From Torreya grandis (lineage: Eukaryota > Streptophyta > Pinopsida > Cupressales > Taxaceae): a stretch of DNA of 64,000 bases. A model generated the notes under the pieces. It did not search any database. It saw only the letters and a program-made list of their open reading frames with translations, and was not told the origin of the DNA. Below are positions 42,300 through 55,000 of the stretch, in pieces. The translations under genes were made by a program, and so were the position numbers. The DNA lies in NCBI GenBank assembly GCA_037957365.1, contig JARHVA010001923.1:2646501-2710500 (forward strand), read 5' to 3'. Positions within the stretch are counted from its first letter, which is position 1. Every line of letters begins with the position of its first letter.

Positions 42300-43819
42300 A
42301 AAAACTATATTTTGAGGTGGGGGAACATTCTCAGAACCATAAAACATGCACATGCAATGTTCTATTTTGTCTTCCCTTCGGTTTACAAGAGTTTATCATG
42401 ATATTTGTTTTGGTCAGAATGTTATGTAAACCATGTCAATGTCTAAGTTTATTAAAGTAGGTTTTCAAGCTTCTTGTCCAAGATTTCAATATTATTTTTC
42501 ATAGTTGTCCATAGCTTGTTCAGAGTTGTCTGTAGCTTTTTTAAATGGTAGGAAAGGGGAATGAAACAGGTTTATTGAGTTGGACTGGGTACCCAACATT
42601 TGGGGAGTTTTCCTGGCTCTACCAGAGCTAGGAACCTTTCCCAATACTTCAATATTTTGCTACCTTACCAATGATGAGGAATTTCAGAAATAGATGATGT
42701 TGACAGATGATGATATAAGTCAGGCAAAGAAATTATAATTCTTTTAACCGTGATCAAGTTAGGAGACTCCCCAGTATTTCAGCACTTCCAACTAAGATTT
42801 GCAGACCAGATCAGATGATGTGGCCGTCTAAACAAAGCATTAATGTGCAAATCAAGTTGGATTGGCTATTCAACTTACAGAGGATTCTTGTACATCTATC
42901 CAAGCTAGAAGCTGCCTCAGCAATTCAGTATTATATACATTTGTGCATTGCTAGTACAGTATAATGAAATGAAATTGACAGCATAACTTATTTAAGAATG
43001 TTTGATCATTGCATTTCTTTTGGAAGTAGCAGACTAGATGAAGATATTTTTATTTTGTTGTCCAGCTCCACTCGAAATCACTCATTTTTGAAGGCAGAAA
43101 TGTTGAGTAACTTGACAAAAGCATTGGTAGGTTGGAAATAAACAGTAAGGAATCATGAATGGAGATATTGGCATGATAGATGAATGTTGGAAATCAGATT
43201 CTCTCATATTTCTATTACAGAACGGATGTGTTTTGTTGATACACAAAATGTTTGTTAACTTATTCTGCTTAAAATCTAATATCCATTGAAACAATAATGT
43301 CCCTTTCAAAGCTTTTCATTTCCAATTTGTCCAAGCATATGAACTAATAAACGGCAGGTTGAAATAAGATAATCAACGTGGAAATATTCATTGTTGCAGA
43401 TAGTACAAATGATCAGACATTGATTTCAATTTTTCATTATTTTGCAATGATGATGATAGAAATAGAATGGAAAGTTGAAATCTTTGTTTTTATTGTTGTG
43501 GGGCCAGCAAATGAAATTGGGGGGACTGATGAGAGCATATCATATACTATTTTGGGCATACAAGTTAACATTATGTTCATTTCCAGTACTTATTTGACAT
43601 CTGCAGAAGATTTTTTTCAACGATAATCAGCTTATTTGAGAGTAAATATTGTGGACAAGATCAATTATGAGTAGAATGCCGCCTCCATCTCAAGAATTCA
43701 ATAAATAAAGCACAAAACATTCTTGCACAGCAACAAAATTATTGCATGTGTCTGCATTGTGAAGGCATAGTTTTTCTCACCCAAAAAGTTAAACCTGCAC
43801 TAATTATTTTCTGCGCTGC
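42300..43819. other. AT-rich DNA without recognised genes
   Basis: Several short ORFs on both strands lack recognisable motifs. No LTR pair or terminal repeats were found. Confidence 0.35.
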
Positions 43820-44030
43820 AGGAGAGGGACAGTTCCTAGCTGCATAAAGTATTCAATTTTCCTTTGGAAAAGTGTCATGAGATCATTCTTAATTTATGTA
43901 TTTGTACAGTGGACGCTGTACTTTTTGGTGTATGTAATGTAGGGAGTTGGAATACAACATTTAAGTAATGTCCCTTGAAAATAAAGTTAGAATAATAAAA
44001 AGGGGTTCTCAAGTTCTTCCTTGTGAGGAC
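43820..44030. repeat. Dispersed repeat, copy 2
   Basis: Same orientation and order as 33905-34121. Flanking sequences differ on both sides, so the shared unit is about 215 bp as seen here. Confidence 0.6.
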
Positions 44031-44953
44031 CCAATTAACATGTTGACCGTAATTTGATATGCACAATCCAACCCTATGACCAACAAAGAAACATACACCC
44101 TGAAAACTCATAGGATACAGTCTCGTTGCCCATCACTGGGCACTCACCCAAGGTGCACAAGGACTCACCGAACACCATCTGCTTAAGATACGACCATGGA
44201 AGTATTGCTGCCTATCAATTCACAAACATGATGTCTCAGATCTACTCTTCGAAGGTATAGAGGCTTACAAAATATCCCAGATCCGTCATCTGTCATGCAC
44301 AATAGAGACCATTGGTGTCTAATTCCACCATATCAGGCATAAGACGACCAATTTGCCATCAAACTAAGAAAGAAATTTAGATATGCACTCACTATTACAC
44401 TCATTGAACGAATTATAACATTAAGATCATCACAGATAGCAGTAACATGAAAACAGACAAAACTAATCACATTGAGCATTGGCTATATTAATATGAGGGT
44501 CTGAATATATTTCGGCAAAGTTTCCTCATACTCGAAGAGGAGCAAAAAACACTACTACACTCACCTATTTATATACATCAGGACCTCAAGGGTGGTTACA
44601 ACAAATTCCCCATCAAAGGGAGGTGTTTTGGATCAAGTGGAGGGGTCCTGCCAATCGGTCCAGGAAATCTACTTGTGATAGATAAAGGCTTCGATAACAA
44701 TCTCCTTGGCGAGGTTACTTTGTCTTCGACATATTTCGTATCGATCAACCCTGGCACAACAGCCCTAGGATGTCGCGTGTCCATCATATCCCAGCGTGTC
44801 ATCCCTCCATAGGAGACAAGTGTCAAATTTTCTGTTCAACAAAAATATGACTAGATATTAAATAAAGGCGCTAGGTATGAGGGTAGCTATCAATTAATTT
44901 TTCAGGAAAGTATATAAGTTAGAAGAAATTTCGAGACAGATTATGTTACAATT
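44031..44953. other. Unclassified DNA
   Basis: A minus-strand open stretch at 44826-44596 (RWDMMDTRHPRAVVPGLIDT) is short and without a known motif. Otherwise nothing is recognised. Confidence 0.35.
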
Positions 44954-44961
44954 GTCAAGAG
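44954..44961. repeat. 8-bp target-site duplication, left copy, of MITE copy 2
   Basis: GTCAAGAG, repeated exactly at 45970-45977. Confidence 0.92.
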
Positions 44962-45969
44962 CATAGTTCAAATACTTGGACTCGGCAGACCAAAAAAAAA
45001 TTGACTTGGAAAATACGCGGTAAATTTAAAAAATACTCAAGTTTCTTAAAAGGCATAAATTTTATACAATTTAAAGTTACAAAATGTATCAAATAACTCT
45101 GTAAAATGTTGGGGAAGTGTATTCTATAAGATTTGAATACGAATAGCATGAAATCGCGTCATCATTTCTTTCAACATTTCCTTTATGTTTTCGTGTTGAC
45201 ATGTATCTTTCCCAAAGCACCACCCCACGTTACACTATTGTGACACGTGATGAGCTTCGGGTGGGGCATATGTATACACTGAAATTTTTCAGCTTTGTCA
45301 TTTACTGACACTCTCTTTTGCAATGGTTCGCCAACACATCAAATCTCCCTAGGTTCATGCCTTAAAGGGTGTACTAGAACGGGGCGGGATCAGGTCATGG
45401 CACTTTGTGAGAGATGTACTCACACTATTCTATCATACCTACATCCCTTCATGGAGCCTTCATACCTCCTATGATGTCTCCCTGAAATCTTAAAACCCTG
45501 AAATATGGCCAAGTTTAGAATCTTGAAACCCTGAAATCTGACTAAGTCTGAAATATGATAGGATCCTCCAAAACCCAGAATTTGCATTATAACTCCTAGA
45601 GGTCCGAAACCACCCTCAAACATCCTGAAAGTATATGGATAAAATATAAACTTAAAGTATAAGTTTACATTAATCTAAACTTATACTCGAACGTTTATTT
45701 TGTAGATATATTGTCACCTCAAATTGTGTGTGCTGATAGAGGGGGGCGTGCATTCTTATAAAGGACAAAAAAATGTGGTTTTTCTGCATTTTTTCTGAGT
45801 TTTGACCGTGTCAGCAAGTATGTGCTCAGTACTTGAGAGTACTGGCTGCGAGTACTGACCAAATACTTGCCGAAACTCAGCTTTTGAGGCCCGTGGGTAT
45901 AAGTGAAAAAAACTCACGGGCAGGAAAAAATGGCGAGTATTCGCATACTCGCCAAGTATGCAAACTATG
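44962..45969. mobile_element. Non-autonomous hAT-like element (MITE), copy 2
   Basis: 1008 bp with terminal inverted repeats (left CATAGTTCAAATACTTGG, right end reverse complement CATAGTTTGCATACTTGG) and a perfect 8-bp target duplication. The duplication length points to the hAT superfamily. It has no transposase frame. It is homologous along its full length to 18839-19824 and must be moved in trans. Confidence 0.9.
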
Positions 45970-45977
45970 GTCAAGAG
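45970..45977. repeat. 8-bp target-site duplication, right copy, of MITE copy 2
   Basis: GTCAAGAG, identical to 44954-44961. Confidence 0.92.
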
Positions 45978-46806
45978 TAAAGTGTGCATTCTTTATTTCT
46001 CGTATCACTAACGGAGAAAGGGATTCTGCCACGAGAGTAATGAAAGGGGTTGGTCACCCCTCTCCTTGGCAGGGCATGTCTCAATAGTTTCCATCTGACC
46101 AGCTGACATTTGGGATAGGAGGAAAAGCCCAGCCTCATTAGTTAGATCCTATTTCCTGTATTTTCTTTTCCATGTTTATGTATGTTTCCTTCTGCCCTTT
46201 TCCTGTATATGTTCGTAGATAGACTCCTTTGCAAGTGGGGTGCTTATTGCATAAACATCCAAATTGACATACAATGGTGGTTATATTCTGCTCATCAATG
46301 AGTTTGTAATCATTTACTCAATTCAATTGAAATGACAAAGTATCCATCCTTCCATATGGATGTTTGGAATTCATACCTGTTAGGATCAAACCTAAGCTCC
46401 AACAATATATGGTTTATGTACCTTGGGACACATGACACATACATTTCTACCTAACCTAGCTTTGTGGAAATTATATTCACATGTGCAAGGTTATTGCTAT
46501 GGGTCTATTTGGGTAACTAAGAGGATATTAGAATATTAATGTCCATTTAGCTTTATAGTCTATGGTAGGTTTATAATAGTTACAGTTTAAAATAAGTGAA
46601 GTCATTAATAATGGATGGTATTTGAAAGTTCAATTAGGTATAAACACGAGTTGGTCACATCCTAACATCAAAGCGTGTATATATATTGCATTCCTACATC
46701 TATAAACTTACCTTTTGTTTGTGCCTCTTTTTATTGATGTCACTCCTATTATTTTACGTAATGTATAAATCTGATAGAGGGAAGGTGGTTACTCTCATAG
46801 TCATAA
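45978..46806. other. AT-rich DNA without recognised genes
   Basis: No coding or repeat structure recognised. Confidence 0.35.
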
Positions 46807-47042
46807 GAACTATCTCCTCCCTATTTCTAAGGCAGATTTGTACCCCTCTATATGATGGCTTATCATAATTGTCCTAATAGTATAAGGGTGCCAGCCTCAC
46901 ACACCTTGGAAAGTAGGTAGTTTCTATCGTAAGAACTACCTCTTCTCCCTATTTCTATGATGATTTTGTCCCCTTTGAGTAATATAATACTATTTTATCA
47001 TAATTGTCCTGATAATATAAGGATGCCACCCTCATGCACCTT
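46807..47042. repeat. Diverged tandem duplication, about 126-bp spacing
   Basis: AGAACTAtCTCcTCCCTATTTCTA at 46807 recurs at 46933, and TTATCATAATTGTCCTgATA.TATAAGGgTGCCA follows in both copies. The copies differ by substitutions and a short insertion. Confidence 0.8.
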
Positions 47043-47299
47043 AAAACTAGTGTTGATGATTGTCATTTATTTTACCATTGATGATAAAATATAGACTATT
47101 GGTCCACAATCCAAGGCTTTAAGATAAATAAAAATGACCAAACTAAAAATAAGAGCAAGTGCTTTCATTTTTTATATATTATAAAACAAGAAAGCTTACA
47201 ATTCCAATTTCAATTTGGGGAGTTAATATTATCAAAACTCAAGACTTAAATTCTGAATGAGGAGCATATATTAAAACAAAAAACCAAAGTTCATATTAT

Positions 47300-47845
47300 G
47301 TGAAGAAAAAGGGTGCAGAGGAATCTATGAGCAAAATGGCCTCAATGACCACAAATATTCAAGCTCTACAAAGACTCCTCACACTTTTCACCATGCTCAC
47401 TCTTCATAGATTTGATGATTTGGATGCTTTGGTCAAATGGGAAGAGATAAACCAAAATAATTTGGATGCTTTTCATCCGACATGGATCAATTCAGTTCAG
47501 AGAAGAATTAACTATCACACCCACATTCAAACAAATGCAAATAAACCAGTGTCCTATGGGGATGTGTCTCCTGCCCTATGGAGGCACACTGAACATCCCC
47601 CATCATATCGAGGACGTGAGGAAGGGGACAAAATGTCCCACTTGCGTCCCCTTTTTCCCACTTCACCACCATGTCCCCTAGACATTTTCGTGCCTCTAGG
47701 AGCTCATTTCAAGGTCATTTCCTATTTTTCTGAATTTTTGGGGACATCTTTGCGTCTGAGGCAATTAAGAGACACCCGCAACGGTTGGGAACGTCCTCAA
47801 TTGTCCCAGGAACATCAGAGTGTACCCGATATCAATCAGCTGTAA
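47300..47845 (+). CDS. Intact 181-codon ORF, function unknown
   Basis: An uninterrupted frame from ATG to TAA. The first 60 residues are mildly amphipathic (RLLTLFTMLTLHRFDDLDAL). The rest is Pro/Arg/His-rich and low in recognisable structure. The DNA beneath the C-terminal half has repeated GGGGAC and GTCCC words, which argues for chance openness in repeat-derived DNA. It lies about 100 bp before the gag of gypsy D. No family recognised. Confidence 0.25.
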   Translation: MKKKGAEESMSKMASMTTNIQALQRLLTLFTMLTLHRFDDLDALVKWEEINQNNLDAFHPTWINSVQRRINYHTHIQTNANKPVSYGDVSPALWRHTEHPPSYRGREEGDKMSHLRPLFPTSPPCPLDIFVPLGAHFKVISYFSEFLGTSLRLRQLRDTRNGWERPQLSQEHQSVPDINQL

Positions 47846-47959
47846 AACATTTATTAAACATAAAACCTAAAATCAATCATTACGACTCCCAAGCTTTTTG
47901 TCATGGTTGAAGCAGTAAAGTATAGTTTCTCTATTTTGATGGTGTGAACGGAACAATAC

Positions 47960-49130
47960 ATGGAGCAGTTGAGGAATCTGGACAAAGTTTGGACCAGAGC
48001 TATTGACATTTGGTGGTGTTGCGCACTGAATAGCTACATACTAGAGTTTGCTCTATCCACATATTCTTGTCTAGAGGAGGCTGAGTACCAATTTTTTTGC
48101 GAACCTAGAGGCTCGTATCTGAAGCAGTTGCTACTGGAGATCAAGAAACTGATGGTAGACAATGGGATAGATAACTTGCCAATGGCCAGCTAAGTTCCTA
48201 CGGGCATGTGCGGCACGGAAGGTAGAAGGTGAAAAGGGCACGGGTTTTGAGAGGTAGCAAGGAAGTCAATCTTCAACATGGAGGAACCAAGTGAGCATGA
48301 GCTCCAAAGGCGCAAGAATGATGAAGCTCGACGGTAAGTGATGGCCAAAAAGGACCCTAGGCGAAGGGGAGATCCGACTCGAGAGATGTGACATAGTAAG
48401 GGCAAGACCCCAATATTCGCGCGCACGAAAGGCCTTGCACGCCAACATAAAGCCCAATTCAAATGGCAAGCAAATCTAGGTGCCACACACAGCCACCCCA
48501 TCTAAGGTTAAGAGAATACTTTGCATTTGTAAAGGCAAGCTTGTTGTGTTGCCTAGATATGACAGTTCCACAGATGCTACCCAATTTGTGCATGACTTGG
48601 AGGTATATGTCCATAAGGAGACAAATTGCATAGGTGCCTTAATGTATACCTTGAAGAGCATTGTTGCACGCCAGTGGGCTATGCACAAGCCAAGTCTTCC
48701 AACCTAGACCAAGGTCAGGGGTGCCATATGCTCTAGATTTGAGCACAACAACGACATGGAGCTGCCCACATACAAAGGAGACACGAACCCATGGGTGCAT
48801 GTCTGTAAATGTGAAGACAAATGGACAAGGTGTACACCTTGCATCCCAATGGGACTATGGGTTCATGCTGTCTATAGAACTCTGAAGACGTGGGCCCGCA
48901 CATGGTATATTGTCAATGAGATGCATCGCGAGACTAGCGATTAGACAACTCTGAAGGAGAAATTCACCCATAATTTTGCCTTCTCCTCGTCCAATCTGGA
49001 GCTAGAACCCCTGCAGTACATTTTTCGCACCGTCATAGAGGATGAAGCTATCATGGAAGAATGGGTAAGGCAAATGTGCAGCGAGAAGGGAATCACCCTA
49101 CCTAAGTTCTTTAATAACTGAGGTAAACAG
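47960..49130 (+). pseudogene. Gag of gypsy D
   Basis: The N-terminal frame (47960-48193) reads MEQLRNLDKVWTRAIDIWWC and EPRGSYLKQLLLEIKKLMVD. After a damaged stretch, the capsid-like part has PRYDSSTDATQFVHDLEVYV, RTLKTWARTWYIVNEMHRET and LKEKFTHNFAFSSSNLELEP, the usual W-x2-L/F-x6-F pattern. At least four stops and two shifts. No zinc knuckle recognised. Confidence 0.65.
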
Positions 49131-49439
49131 TGACTACAATGAAGACGATGATGCACTATGGATGGCGCGCAGTTGGGGGTTCATGTTTGGAAATCAAAAG
49201 CTAGTGCGCAAAGTGGAGGTCTCAAGAGGTTGAGCCGAGCCACTTACATGTTGAAACTTCTCAAGGAGAGCAAGAAGTAGCAGACGCGCAGACTGATCAA
49301 CACAAGTGCTACCGCAAACCCCTAAAGACAACCAAGGTGAACATTGGCTCAGAGAAGAAACCCAAGATCGCCACCATTGGAGATTATCGGTCTGATGTAG
49401 AGATGGCACACATCGTAGAGCTATTCTAGGAATTCCAAA

Positions 49440-50780
49440 ACCTCTTCCCTAGAGGCTACCATAGAGATGTAGGAAATGCACCCTTCATTAGGGAAAATGA
49501 AGATCAATTTAGTTGACAGCACGCGGCCCATGAAGAAGCGCCCATACAGGATGAACCCTAACCTATGCACCAAGGTAAAGATGGAGATTGACAACATGTT
49601 GGCTGACAACATGATTCATCCAAATGAGGAGTCTAAATGGGTGATCCCAATGGTCATTAGCATCAAGAAGGATGGGCGCATCCACATGTGTGGACTACTG
49701 ACTCCTCAACACCACATGCATCACCGACCCTTTTCCTACCCCCTTTACTAAATAAATGCTTGAGGGAGTAGCAGGTTGGAAGGTTTACACTTTCACTAAT
49801 GGCTTCTCAAGCTATCACCAGGTGCAAATCGAGGAAGAAGACAAACCCAAAACTACCTTCGCAATTGAATAGGGGTCGTTCGCTTATAATGTCATGCCTT
49901 TTGGCCTGAAGAATGCACCTACTATCTTCTTGCACATTGTCATAGTGAACTTCAAAGACTTCGTCCCTCATTTTCTTCAAGTTTATTAGGATGAATGGAC
50001 TGTCTATGTGTTGGCGAATGATCGCCATGACAACCTGAGACTAATGTTCGAGCGATGTTGCCAGCTTCAGATATCTCTCAACCTAAAGAAATGTATTTTT
50101 GCAACAACTTTTGGCACCCTACTCAACCATGTGATTTGTAATGATGGCCTCCTTGTTGACTTTACCAAGGTCACCATCATTCTTCAACTAGAGGTGCTCA
50201 CCACCCAGCAGGAAGTGCGCACGTTCTTAAGGCATACAAAGTATTACTAGAAACTCATTTATCATTATGCCAAGATTGTCATGGTAATGGAAGAGCTCCT
50301 ACGCAAAAATGAGCCATTCATATGGGGTGATGCACAAGAAGAGGCGTTCAAGACAATAAAGAAGAAACTAGCCAGCAAGCCAATATTGAAGTTTCCAGAC
50401 TAGAACACTCCATTCCATGTGTACATTGACACTTCAGGCACAACTATTGGCGCCATTCTAGCCAATCAAGGGAAAACAAAATTGATCGTCCTATTTACTT
50501 CGTGAGTGGAAAGCTCACGCTCGACAAGCAAAACAACACCAGTACTAGGCGTGAGGCCCTAGTGATGGTCTACGCACTCCAAAAATTCCGACAATGCTTG
50601 TTAGCCACTCCATTTGTGTTCTTCACAGATCATTAAGCTTTGAAGTCCTTGGTGAACAAGCCAGTTCTACATGGGCGCATTTGTCAATGGATCGTCTGGT
50701 TTCAAGAGTTCAAATTTTCAGTAGTCGTGAAGCCGGGCAAGCAAAACTTGGGCCCAAACCACTTATCACACCTCAACTAT
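49440..50780 (+). pseudogene. RT and RNase H of gypsy D
   Basis: The RT start has KMKINLVDSTRPMKKRPYRM, then FTNGFSSYHQVQIEEEDKPK, FAYNVMPFGLKNAPTIFLHI and LQISLNLKKCIFATTFGTLL. The catalytic box, expected as Y-L-D-D, reads Y-stop-D-E. RNase H begins FHVYIDTSGTTIGAILANQG, with later motifs scattered over shifted frames to about 50780. Stops near 49872, 49988, 50249 and 50402. The RT resembles gypsy relic F. Confidence 0.88.
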
Positions 50781-50859
50781 TGCGAGAATGCACCCCTAAT
50801 TGAAGACAATATGCTGAATGCTCAATTGTATAAAGTGCAGTGCGTCTTAGAGGACCTAG

Positions 50860-52015
50860 TCGAGATTGCCACATTCCTCACCTCTAAAGTCACACCTAAA
50901 AATTACTCCACTAAAAAAAGGAAGCAGTGGACTATTTGCATTGCCCCCTATCAACTTGTTGGCAAGGAACTTTACAAGTTGGAACGCAATAAAGTCTTGC
51001 GCCACTGTGTTTAGGAGCATGAACACAATGGTGTGTTGCATGAAGGGCACGAAGGCATAGCTGGTGGCCATTTTGCCGACGAAGCCACTGCCTACAAGAT
51101 CTTGTGCTCTGGTTTCTAGTAGCCTAACCTATTTAAGGATGCAAAAGAGTATGCACAAAAATGCAACGTATGCCAAAGGACCGGGAAGCCGAATCACAAA
51201 GACAAGATGCCCTTGATTCCAATTCTCGTGCAAGCACCATTTGAAAAGTGGGCCATAGACTTTGTGGGCCCTATCTCACCAGTTGTGCGTAGGACCAGTG
51301 CATGCTACATTATCACAACTGATTACTTCACTAGGTGGGCTGAAGCCACACCAACTAGAAATTGTACTGCAGTTATAGCAGCGCGCTTCCTTTGGGAAAA
51401 CATAATTAGTCGGTATGGACACCCTCTAAGCTTGACCAACGATCGCGGCACTCATTTTTTATAAATGAAACAGTGCGCATTTTATCGTTTGAGTTCATGA
51501 TCACACACCACAAGACAACGCCATACCATCCGCATGGGAATGGGACTGCAAAGGCCTTCAACAAGATCCTAGGAAATTGCCTCACCAAGATTTGTGACAT
51601 TGGGCAAAAGGATCAGGACGACCATGTTTCAGCGGTTTTGTGGGCTTACCAGAACACATAGAAGAACTTGAATAAATCCACACCTTTTCAACTGGAGTTT
51701 GGGATAAACGTTGTGCTACCAATGGAGATCTTGGTTCCCTCTTTGTGCCTTGCTCGTATAGGTCACCTCAACGAAAACGAGTCATTGGATGTGCGGCTGG
51801 AAATCCTAATGAAGCTACACGAACGACGATGGAAAAGCCCTGACAGAAGGCTTGGCATGACTAGCATATAAAGGGCAATATCTTGGTAGAAGAGGCCCTT
51901 ATTCTTCTCTATGACTCAAAGCATTTGAAGCATCCGAGAAAGCTTCAAATTCAATGGCTAGGGCCCTAATTCATCCATGACATTTTGGAGACTAGCATGT
52001 GCAAGTTGCGTGCAC
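50860..52015 (+). pseudogene. Integrase of gypsy D, N-terminal and core
   Basis: The zinc domain HEGHEGIAGGHFADEATAYK and QKCNVCQ keeps H-H-C-C. The core has FEKWAIDFVGPISPV (Asp) and HPLSLTNDRGTHFL (Asp). The third catalytic residue, usually Glu in a GxxEAFNK motif, reads Lys (HGNGTAKAFNKIL). Later text (YDSKHLKHPRKLQIQWLGP) is the C-terminal domain. The frame continues into the hAT target site (CKLRA) at 52008-52015. Confidence 0.88.
52008..52015. repeat. 8-bp target-site duplication, left copy, of hAT element
   Basis: GCGTGCAC, repeated exactly at 55931-55938. Confidence 0.93.
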
Positions 52016-55000
52016 TATATTAAAAACAGTGGGTACTTGGTGGATACCCACAAAAATCCTGCAAAAAATATTGAAACAGTTAACTGTCTAGCTAATTGCA
52101 ACCTAAGTAGCTTCCCCAAACCCACAATTAATGGCGAAAGGTTACTCGTTGTTAACCGCAGGTTTGGGACTGTTACCCGACTGCAACCCGCAAAACCAAA
52201 AAATATACCACGAGTCAAAAAGAGGTCCTATTCTATCATTTTGCCGTCAAATTTTTTGTGCCTCTGCTCGTGTGTTGTGCATGTGTGCATTGGTGATTGG
52301 AGGACTGTGTCAAAGCTTGAGGGTTTCAAAATTTGCTATAGATCGTCGTAATACCCATTACCTAGCATGCAACTACAACTACTCACAGCTCGAACCTCAT
52401 TGTGCCCTTGGCCCTTGGGACTCGAGAGTTCTCAGTAAACAACACTAGCAGGTTTGAGTTTTGACATTAAAATAGCTCAACTTAAAATAAGGTTGCATCT
52501 AAGTACACACAAGAAGATAAATCTTGTGGCAAAATACCAAAACTCGTCTATGAACAAGCAACAACAATTTCTAATAAGTAGTTTAAGGCCCATTAATAAT
52601 CATAAAGTTTGTAACAAATCTTCAAGACCATCTATGAAGCTTTTCTCTTGCAACTAGCTTTCTCAAAAATTCCTCTAATTTGAGTACCCAGTAACTCCTC
52701 ATATACAAGAAGAAAAACTTAAATTGACCTTTATTGATATTAACAATCTACATTTGAAAATAGAATTAAATTAAATCCAATAAATCATAACCTGTATAGT
52801 TAATACTAAATAATAAATATTTTAGTATACAATCGGATCAAAGATGAGAGATCGTTTTATAATTGTATTTTATTATTTACTATATTAAAGTATTAAAGAC
52901 ATATTGTATTATTATTAGACTGTGTTTTATTATAAAACACAGTCTGATAATAATATATTATTTTTTAATTATTAATAATTTAATATAAAGAGTCCAACTC
53001 TAGACTATGGTAGATAATCATAAAATTATAAAACAATCTTTGTATAATCAATAATATATTTTTCAAAATACAGTAAATAGAAAGTCATCAATTGTATCAT
53101 ATTGTTACATTGTAATTTCTTGAGTCTTGAAAATTGAGTTTTTTATTTTATCATATTGTAACTTTGTGAATCGTAATCACTAACCGTATGCTATTATAAC
53201 TTGCTAGGTTTGAACTCCAAATCTGTTTGCAATTGCATATTGTAACTTCAAAATGGCATCTGAATATCATGACGATAGGCCTAAGAAGTCTATTGACCCA
53301 GCTTGGAAACATTGTTATGAAAGTCCAGAGCTCAACTCTATGATATGTAATTATTGTGGGTTAAAGATGAGAGCAGTAGTGAATCGCCTCAAGTACCACA
53401 TAGCACATCTTTCAAAGAACATTGTGCGGATATGTGACAAAGTGCCGCCTAAGACTCGAAGGGAGATGGTCGTTGTTCTAGCAACGTATGAGGAGAAAAA
53501 AAAGGACCACTAATGCACTTGCAACCGTGATGAATGGGGGGTAACAAGCGCTGAAATGATGAGTTAGCAACGTCTGGGTTTTTTTTTGTCCCAAGGGTGG
53601 TTCAGGTTCACTTTTACAGTGTTGTTTTGTTTCTCAGAATATCCCTAGCGCACAACCTTCACTCAAAGGTACAGTTTGGAACAAGGAATTGCATAATGAA
53701 GCAAAGGTGGCAATGCAAACTTCTGGTACTATAACAACATCTCATTCAATGTGACGAAAAGCCCATATTGGAAGAATCTGGTAACTGTTTTGATCATTGC
53801 TACGAGAGGTTCAAGGCCCCTACTCATGGCTTGAGAGGCCAATTGTTAGAGGATGTAAAAAACACAGAGATCTTTGTAGATAAGCAAAGAAGAATATGGC
53901 GCAAGAAGGGTTGCAGCATTTTGTCTGATGCATGGACGAATGGAAAGAACCGCATTTTCATTAATTTTTTAGAGACTTCAAGTGGACAGTTAGTGTTCTT
54001 AAAGTTCCTTGATGCCTCCGACAAAGTAAAAAATGCAAACACTTTGTGTGATATGTTGGACGAAGTGGTCATAGAGGTGGATGTGGAGAATGTCATCCAA
54101 GTTGTGACTGACAATGCAACAATGTATATAACAGTGGAAAGACTTCTTGAACAGAAACACTCGTCACTTTTTTGAAACCCATGCTCAGCGCATTGCATTG
54201 ATCTTCTACTTGAGGACATAGGAAAAATGTCATGGGTGAAAAATGTGGTCAAAAAGACGAAGAATATCACAAAGTGAATCTACAATCATCCTTGGGTGTT
54301 GAGTTTAAAAAGAGAGCACACCAACAAAAAAGAGCTTGTGTGACCAAGAGCCACAAGATTTGCTATGAACTTCATCACATTGCATAGCATTGCAACCTCC
54401 CTAACATCTCTTAAGCAAATATTTGTGAGCACACAGTGGGTGGAGTCTCCTTATAGCAAGAATGCCGAAGGGCAAAGAGTCAAGAAAATCGTTTTTTATG
54501 ATGTCTTTGAAAAGAAAATAGATGAGGTCATCAAGATAACTTTAGACTTTAACTTTTTTTTGTTATCATTCACATTTTTTTTAAAAAGATCAAATTTATC
54601 TTGATTCTAATTTTAAAATAATACGTTACTCGTTTTTAGATGTCAGAGCCTCTGGTTAGAGTTCTCCAATTAGTGGATAGAGAAAAAAATCTGATGGATT
54701 ATTTGTATGAAGTCATGGACAGAGCCAAAGAGAGCATAGCAAATTATTATGAGCAAAATTTAAAAAAGAAGAGCCAATTTGGCACCTGATTGATTGTAGA
54801 TGGAACGAGCAGCGCCATCAACATATACATGCAGCAGCCTACTACTTGAACCCCAAATTTTTCTTTGCAGATTCATTTAGCGTTGATGAGGAGGTTGTGG
54901 ATGACCTAAATACATGCATAGAGAGGATGGTCTTTGATGAAACCACTAGAGACATAATTGTGGATGTGTTGCAGATTTACAAGAGTGCAAAAGAGAGGCT

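Noticed and set aside
54607..54640. AT-rich gap in the hAT transposase read as a deletion
   Set aside because: It ends in a good acceptor (CTCGTTTTTAG) and the protein resumes, so an intron remnant is likelier.
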